Below are positions 48,201 to 53,669 of a stretch of DNA of 53,669 nt, in pieces (within the stretch, counting starts at the first letter, position 1; the number at the start of each line of letters is the position of its first letter). Under the pieces are notes generated by a model, which saw only the letters and a list, made by a program, of their open reading frames with translations, did no database searches and was not told where the DNA came from. The stretch lies in NCBI GenBank assembly GCA_900074885.1, contig FJUW01000091.1, positions 353,311 to 406,979 of the forward strand, written 5' to 3'. Made by a program: the position numbers and the translations under genes. This DNA is from Rhynchosporium graminicola. Lineage: Eukaryota > Ascomycota > Leotiomycetes > Helotiales > Ploettnerulaceae.

Positions 48201-50570
48201 ACTACTCCTAGTATCCGGTAGCAGGGAATTAATTATAGCTAAACCCGAGTCTCTGATTATAGATATCTTAATACTACTCCTAGTATCCGGTAGTAGGGAA
48301 TTAATCGTAGCTAAACCTGAGTCTCCGCTTATAGACGCCTTAATACTACTCCTAGCTTCCGGTAGCAGGGAATTAATCGTAGCTAAACCCGAGTCTCCGA
48401 TTAAAGACGCTTTCCTATTTCTCTTAGCGCCTAATAATAGCGAGTTAATTATAATAAGCTTATTACTCGACCGACTCTAATAGCTAGAGTATCCTATATA
48501 TCTTTCTCTATCTTCTATCGGAGTCGCTATAGAAGGTAAGATAAGGGCCGCCTGACGAGTCCTTATTATATTATAAGTATACTCGTTCGAGGTCGTATAA
48601 GAAGCAGATGATAGAGCTATTAACAAGCTACTTAAGGAGTTCTACCCTAAATTAGCACGTGACCTTCGATCAGATAATCGCGTAATACTATAATAAAGCG
48701 ATCTATCGGCCCTATTAGGATCTCTCCTAATTAATTACGCGATATAGATTTACTTAATAAAGTCTACACTTTATCTTTCCTCGACTAACTACTCGAAGCT
48801 AACCTTCTTCTTACTTTTATAGCTTTTAGTATTATAAAGCAGATAACGAGAACGTGATATATAGTATAAGATAAGGAATTTTTAAACTAGTAGAATATTA
48901 AGTAGAGATAATATAATAGTTTAATATTTAGATATATTAATATACTAAAATACTAGAGTATACCTACGTCTACTAAGCGACTATCGGAGACTAGCTATAT
49001 TATAATAGACTTGATTTCCCTGAGAAGCTATTCTAATTCATTATAGACTATTATAGCCGAAACCGAATATATATTATTATAGTAACTATTCCCTAATCGC
49101 GACTATATCGCATTATAGTACCCGCTTATATTTATAATACTTTCTATATAATAGTAATAATAGTATATATATAGCTATCGTTAGAGAGAACTTACTTCGC
49201 TAGAGTTCTTTCCTTTACCCTAGAGTAAGCTAAGGGTTTCAAGCAGAGAGAGGCTTAGCTAATATGCCCCTTGCGATATTTATAGCGCTATTAACTTCGC
49301 ACCGGGCTCCTTTAAGATATATAGAATTAGATACTCTATAGCTACGTATATATTAACTGATCCCGGGAAAGCGTCGAAGAGGACTTTAGTAATCTGCTAT
49401 ATTTTCTAGGTACTAATCTTATAGATCCTAGAGCCGTTAGAAGTACTACGAGCGGAAGTTAAGAATTAGCTACTTACTAACTTAAAGCCCCCTTCGGGAG
49501 AAGTACTACGATACTCTTCCTAAACTACTATACTAGAAGGTAGACTCTCTAGTAGACTTATAGCTTATTACTTAAGATATCTAGTCTTATGCCTAGCTCC
49601 TTTAATAAGTAGCTTAAGATATAACTACGAATATTACGCTTTTGCGACTTAGCGAAGCCTTATAACTCGAGGAACCTTTATAACTTATCCCTATCCGGGC
49701 TTACTATTTTCTCCTATAGATCTATAAAGGCTTAGTATAGCTTAAATCCGCGAATCATCTTAGTAATCTCTTAAGTTATCTCTTACTTAGTATCTCTCGC
49801 CTTATACTTAGTATATAATATAAAAAAGGTTTATATCTCCGGTAATAGATTCTTCGCTACTATAGTTTTTACTACTAAAACTACTTTAGATATCTTTACT
49901 TTTTCGTATTCTATAATCTTATTAAGTAGCTCGAGAATCCGCTATTAGTAAGCTCTCCCGAATGTGTTTTAAAAGAAGAACTCCTTAAGGAAAGTAATTT
50001 ATAAAGCTAGGATATAATATAATACTATAGCGTTATTCTTCTTTCTTTTAATATATAGCTACTATAGCTCCTATTAAAAGGTCTCTACTGCGTTTAGTTC
50101 GTAAACCCTCTCTTAGCTCGCTATCTATTATAGAGCTATTATTCTAACTAGATTAGCTTAGTATCTTTCCTCTATTTTTCTTTATTTCCGGGGCTATATT
50201 ATTATTTTATCTAGCGTTATTATAGGTTCGGGTGTAGTAAAGAGGTTAGTTACTAGTAGATTCGTAGCGATAGGATTCGTAGGATATCTAGCTACAGGAT
50301 TCGTAGGATTTATGGTTATAGGACTCGTAGGATTTATAGTCGTAGGAATCATAGAGGTAATATTTATAAGATCCGTAGAGAATAGATTAGTAAAAGTAAG
50401 ATTCGCAGAATTCGTAGATATTTAATAAGTAGAAATAGGAATTAAAGATATAAGATCCGCAGGCTCGAGGCCCGGAGATATACGTTTCGAAAGGGTATTA
50501 TTTAGACTAGGCGGCCCGCTAGAGAGTAAAGGTTCTCAGTCTTCGTATAGTAAGAGGAAGGGCGTAAACG
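45300..50570 (-). pseudogene. Minus-strand coding tract of the 9.79-kb unit, copy B
   Basis: Counterpart of the copy A tract. Here the frame runs through the site that the solo LTR interrupts in copy A, showing that this sequence was continuous before insertion. A block on the minus strand at about 45060-45310 reads KIRFYKSDLASYFRRLYF and LRALR-type sequence, and looks coding. The N-terminal part near 50300-50560 is Pro/Ser/Thr-rich (EPLLSSGPPSLNN, INPTSPIT). Stops are TAA/TAG with a rare TGA. Function unknown. Confidence 0.45.
48000..48450 (-). repeat. 72-bp coding repeat (24-aa unit), copy B
   Basis: Same array as 35270-35735, with the same 72-bp period and the core LLPD/LLPG-ARSS. More stops in this copy break the long open frame seen in copy A. 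Confidence 0.7.
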
Positions 50571-50572
50571 TC

Positions 50573-50869
50573 CTAAGGAGAGCTCGGATTAGAGATAGCA
50601 GGAAGTATAATAGTAATAAAAAGGTTAGTAATAGCGCTTAATAAGTAGCGTCTCTTAGCAGCTAGGAAGATATAGTTAAGGTTATCTATAGCTTCTCTAT
50701 AAGCGCCCGAAAGGTATCTTAGATGTAAGAGATCTTTTCCGGTTAGGTATTCGTTAGTTCGAGGATCAGGTAATAGATAATTTACTATAGGAGCTATCCT
50801 TATTAGTATTAACACTAAGTAGGTATAAGGGTTAGGAGGTACTATTATCTGATATTCCCCTATAAGCAT
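50573..50869 (-). pseudogene. 98-codon ORF crossing the copy B junction
   Basis: ATG at 50869, stop TAG at 50573-50575, inside the last bases of copy B. It reads MLIGEYQIIV, then DPRTNEYLTGKDLLHLRYLSGAYREAIDNL and a hydrophobic end. No family recognised. Nearly all of it lies outside the duplicated unit, so it may be the first part of the minus-strand gene in copy B that copy A has lost, or a chance frame. Confidence 0.35.
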
Positions 50870-52426
50870 GCTATATTCTAGTATAATCTCGGCTAGTCGT
50901 ATCCTATCGATAGTAAGGCGTAAGAGGGGGTTTATAGTAAGGGGTATACGGAAGTAAGGAATATTAAAGGAATAAGGGAGGAGTACTAATCGCGTTTTAT
51001 TTAGGAACTCGCAGGGCTACTTAATAATAACCGGCGTATAACTCTAAGTAAGAGCGTAATAATAATAAGTCCGGCTATATAACCTATTATATCATGCTTA
51101 CTAATGATAGATAAGCGACCTACTATTAGTCTATCACTTAGGTAGATCTTACGTAGATTAAGGTAGATAATATTAACTAACGCCTTACGCTACGATCCTC
51201 TTATAAGTATTATATTCAGGGATATCTAGGAAGCTTTTATATAACTTAACTACTATTACTACGCATGCTGCTTATACGCAGGCTATAATATAATTACTAT
51301 TACTATAGTTATAATACTATTACCTTTACTATAGTTATAATATTATCACTATTACTATAGTTATAGATAATTAGAAGAGCAAGAGGTTATTAATTAGATA
51401 GGGAGCTCTAATTCTAACTTAATATACCGACGTTAGTCTCCTTTGCACCTTCTTACTACTCAGGGCCTTATATAGCCGAGCTAAGTATTCTACTAATCTT
51501 TTCTAACTAACTATTTCCTCGATCCTTAGATCTTCATCTGATTATTAAACCCGGCTTCTTACTTATAATTAAGTAGTTATATCCTTAACCTCCTACTAGC
51601 GCCTACTCGGCTTTACCTCTACTCTAACTTCCTACTTTATATTAACTACCTTATAGCCGCGTGAAGATAAGGAACCCGGTCCAGTTAGTAGCGAATTCAA
51701 GGTAATAGACTATATAATAATATATCAAAAGATAACTCTCTTTAATTAAATAACTAATTCGTAATAAAGAAACTATTAACTGATTTAGAACCTTAAATTA
51801 ACTTTAGCTAACTATAATTAACTAATTAAATTTATAACGTCGATCGAAAGCTCTTAGATCTGGATCTTAGAGAAGGATCGAAAATAAATAGCGTTTGAAG
51901 GTTACGTATAACTAATTATAGAAGACGTATAATAGAGACTGACCTTAGGAGAGGCTTTCGGAGCTATCGAGACCTTTAAGGCGAGCAGGTAGCTAATCTG
52001 CTACGGAAGAGTTCGATCTAGCGGGCGAATTCATTAGGAATAGACTAAAGGCTACCTGATTACGAATCATAGAGTAGATCAGGCTTTACTCGACTCCTTA
52101 CGGTAGTCGCTAGATAATTAGAGGAGTAAAAGGTATTAATTAGAAAAGAAGCTCTAGCTCTGACTAAATCCACCCGCACTAGTCTCGATAGTACCTTCCT
52201 ACTATTATAATACTATTACTATTATTATAGTTATAATATTATTACTATTACCGTAGGTACTACGACTCTATCCTAGTTATTAGCCCTTTATAAGGAGGTC
52301 CTAACTTCTGATATAGCTTAACGTATCCTATTATTCTATTATATATACTATATAATTCCTCTCTACTCGCTCTCTATCCGCTATACCCTTAAAGTTACTA
52401 TTTATCCTCTATAATATCCGGTCCCC
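50870..52426. other. Subtelomeric RIP-like DNA without recognised gene
   Basis: TpA-rich. It contains iterated TTACTATAGTTATAATA blocks (51285-51370, again 52200-52250) and a degenerate direct repeat of about 55 bp starting TAGATAATTAGA at 51364 and 52111. No domain seen. Confidence 0.5.
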
Positions 52427-53345
52427 TTACTTCTTCACGTTCGCTTTCGCCTTCCCTTTCTGCTTCGCCTTTACCTTCTTCGATACTAATACTACTACCT
52501 TATCCTCTGCGGCGCGCTTACCTTTAGACTTAGCTATAATAGGTATAAAGCTGCTACCTTTCTTAGTTAGAGTATTATAGCTTAGGGGGCTAGCTTTCGT
52601 AGTAGGTAGAGGGAATAATTAATCGACTAAACTCTTTACTAGTCGATTATTAGTCTCCCGAGTCACGTTAAGGGAAGAGCTACTTACCTCGATTATCTAC
52701 TAAACCCTCGCTCGCGCTCGAGCTCGGAGTCGCCCTACTAAATAGTAATATCTTATTTAGTAGTATAGATAGACTCGGAAGGGCAGGCTATTCTTAACTA
52801 TCTTTAGAGCCTTTAGGGGTCCCTAGGATAAGTAGCTTACTAAGAGCGCTAGTAGCGGAAGTCTTTAGAGTAGTAGCTATTATCGCGGGCTTAGGTAGGT
52901 ATACGAACCCTGAGGTAGATAGAGTCGGGTTAGTAGCCTTCTTAGGAGGGAGCGTATAGTCTAGCTTTATCGGCGTAGATTTTAGTACTTTAGTCGCTAG
53001 GAGTTAAGAAGGAGCTACTAAGTTAGTATTAACTATATAAATAACTACTATTATTAGCAGAGATTATATTCGCGAGTAGAAGTTAGTGATACCTTTATAT
53101 ACTAGATAGTAGATTTCGGCGCTATCCCTTATTATAATATATAACTCCCGAGCTACTACGAGGAACTAAAAGTATAAGTATATATCTATAATCGCGTATA
53201 GTTAAGAATACGTACTCTCGCTTATCTCCGCTCGAGTTTCTAGAGATCTATCTTAATTCGTTTAGGTCTTACTTAAAGGCGATATTATTTTAGTTAAGAG
53301 TACGAATAATATCGAAATTAGCTTTACTATATATTTTAATATTAA
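52427..53345 (-). pseudogene. Lys-rich C-terminal reading frame near the telomere
   Basis: On the minus strand a frame ends at TAA 52427-52429 with a basic tail (KAKQKGKAKANVKK) preceded by KSKGKRAAEDKVVVLVSKK. Upstream, blocks such as IIEVSSS and VTRETNNRLVKSLVD are open in the same frame, with TAA/TAG interruptions. Further right (to about 53345) another block reads REYVFLTIRDYRYILILLVPRSSS. Start codon not identifiable. Function unknown; possibly the last gene before the telomere, decayed. Confidence 0.4.
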
Positions 53346-53376
53346 TATAGAGCAGTGCGGTAGAATATATACCCGA

Positions 53377-53402
53377 GTTTTAGTATTCTAATATACTAAA
53401 AC
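53377..53402. repeat. Palindrome GTTTTAGTAT...ATACTAAAAC
   Basis: A near-perfect 26-bp palindrome. Related copies are at 28119-28145, 29200-29225 and 36204-36229, plus their copy B equivalents. Role unknown. Confidence 0.6.
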
Positions 53403-53495
53403 AATCGACCCTTATACTAATTATATCGTATATCCTTACTACTAGTATTATAGTAACCCTAAGTATATTTAGGTATACCTAACTGCCTAAACCTC

Positions 53496-53507
53496 TTAGG
53501 GTTAGGG
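53496..53507 (+). repeat. Two TTAGGG units set apart from the telomere
   Basis: TTAGGGTTAGGG, 67 bp before the main telomere tract and in the same orientation. Preceded by CTC as the main tract is preceded by TTC. Confidence 0.85.
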
Positions 53508-53574
53508 TCACGGCATCTCGTGACTTGAGACATTCCTCGGTGAGATGCTCGGGCAGATACAGATATATAGCTTC
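53507..53574. other. Hairpin and non-RIP spacer before the telomere
   Basis: GTCACG (53507-53512) and CGTGAC (53519-53524) form a 6-bp stem with 6-nt loop. GCATCTC near 53513 also pairs with GAGATGC near 53532. The 67-bp spacer keeps CA and TG dinucleotides, unlike the DNA to its left, so it looks younger than the RIP or too short to be hit. Confidence 0.7.
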
Positions 53575-53669
53575 TTAGGGTTAGGGTTAGGGTTAGGGTT
53601 AGGGTTAGGGTTAGGGTTAGGGTTAGGGTTAGGGTTAGGGTTAGGGTTAGGGTTAGGGTTAGGGTTAGG
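53575..53669 (+). repeat. Telomere, TTAGGG repeat
   Basis: Fifteen perfect TTAGGG units plus TTAGG, running to the end of the window. G-rich strand 5' to 3' outward, so this is the right end of the chromosome. Confidence 0.99.

Larger units (their letters stand above)
40786..50580 (+). repeat. 9.79-kb subtelomeric direct repeat, copy B
   Basis: 9795-bp counterpart of copy A without the solo LTR. Both copies show TpA enrichment and stops at Gln/Trp positions, as expected if each was a target of RIP. Left flank (AAGCACG) and right flank (AGCTCGG) differ from those of copy A. Confidence 0.92.

Noticed and set aside
27571..50580. Starship element with tyrosine recombinase captain
   Set aside because: No DUF3435-like motif set recognised. 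The unit lacks the expected captain-first layout and a cargo of intact genes.

Overview
The window is the right-hand end of a chromosome of a filamentous ascomycete (Pezizomycotina). It ends in 95 bp of TTAGGG telomere repeat (53575-53669). Two intact genes have short fungal introns, and one carries a fungal-type CBM1 cellulose-binding module. Almost everything else is repeated DNA damaged in the way repeat-induced point mutation (RIP) damages it: TpA-rich, with CAG/CAA/TGG codons turned into TAG/TAA and Cys/His codons into Tyr. I cannot name the species.

Region 1 (1-9300). The 3' end of a decayed hAT DNA transposase (3-602) ends in a terminal repeat at 797-805. A roughly 7.4-kb island of normal composition follows. 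It holds two intact minus-strand genes: a 388-aa fungal O-methyltransferase with five exons (3326-4791), and a 403-aa secreted CBM1-GH5 endoglucanase with three exons, one intron apparently of GC-AG type (6054-7397). The island ends exactly where a second hAT terminus begins, at 8221. Nothing suggests the two genes work together: one looks like secondary metabolism, the other like plant-biomass breakdown.

Region 2 (9304-27570) is a nest of LTR retrotransposons. A full Ty3/gypsy element (9304-22399, TSD GTTAT) carries a second gypsy chromovirus in opposite orientation inside it (11105-17653, TSD AGAAC). The outer element also has a broken antisense reading frame near its 3' end. Next come an inverted LTR with a 3' stub, a truncated gag-protease fragment, and a compact 2.2-kb gag-only LTR element whose two flanks do not match.

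Region 3 (27571-50580) is a direct repeat of a 9.79-kb unit, copies A and B. They have almost identical length, and in the stretches I compared they differ mainly by transitions. Copy A also carries an un-mutated 488-bp solo LTR (TSD CTTAG). Each copy holds a decayed plus-strand coding tract, a decayed convergent minus-strand tract with a 24-residue repeat, and a 59-bp minisatellite. I recognise no family in either tract. Copy A ends 16 bp before a short telomere-like stub, followed by a 2.9-kb spacer with a 93-bp minisatellite. This layout resembles subtelomeric repeat arrays such as yeast Y', but any functional parallel is inference.

Region 4 (50581-53669) holds decayed minus-strand reading frames, degenerate direct repeats, an isolated two-unit TTAGGG tract with a hairpin, and the telomere.
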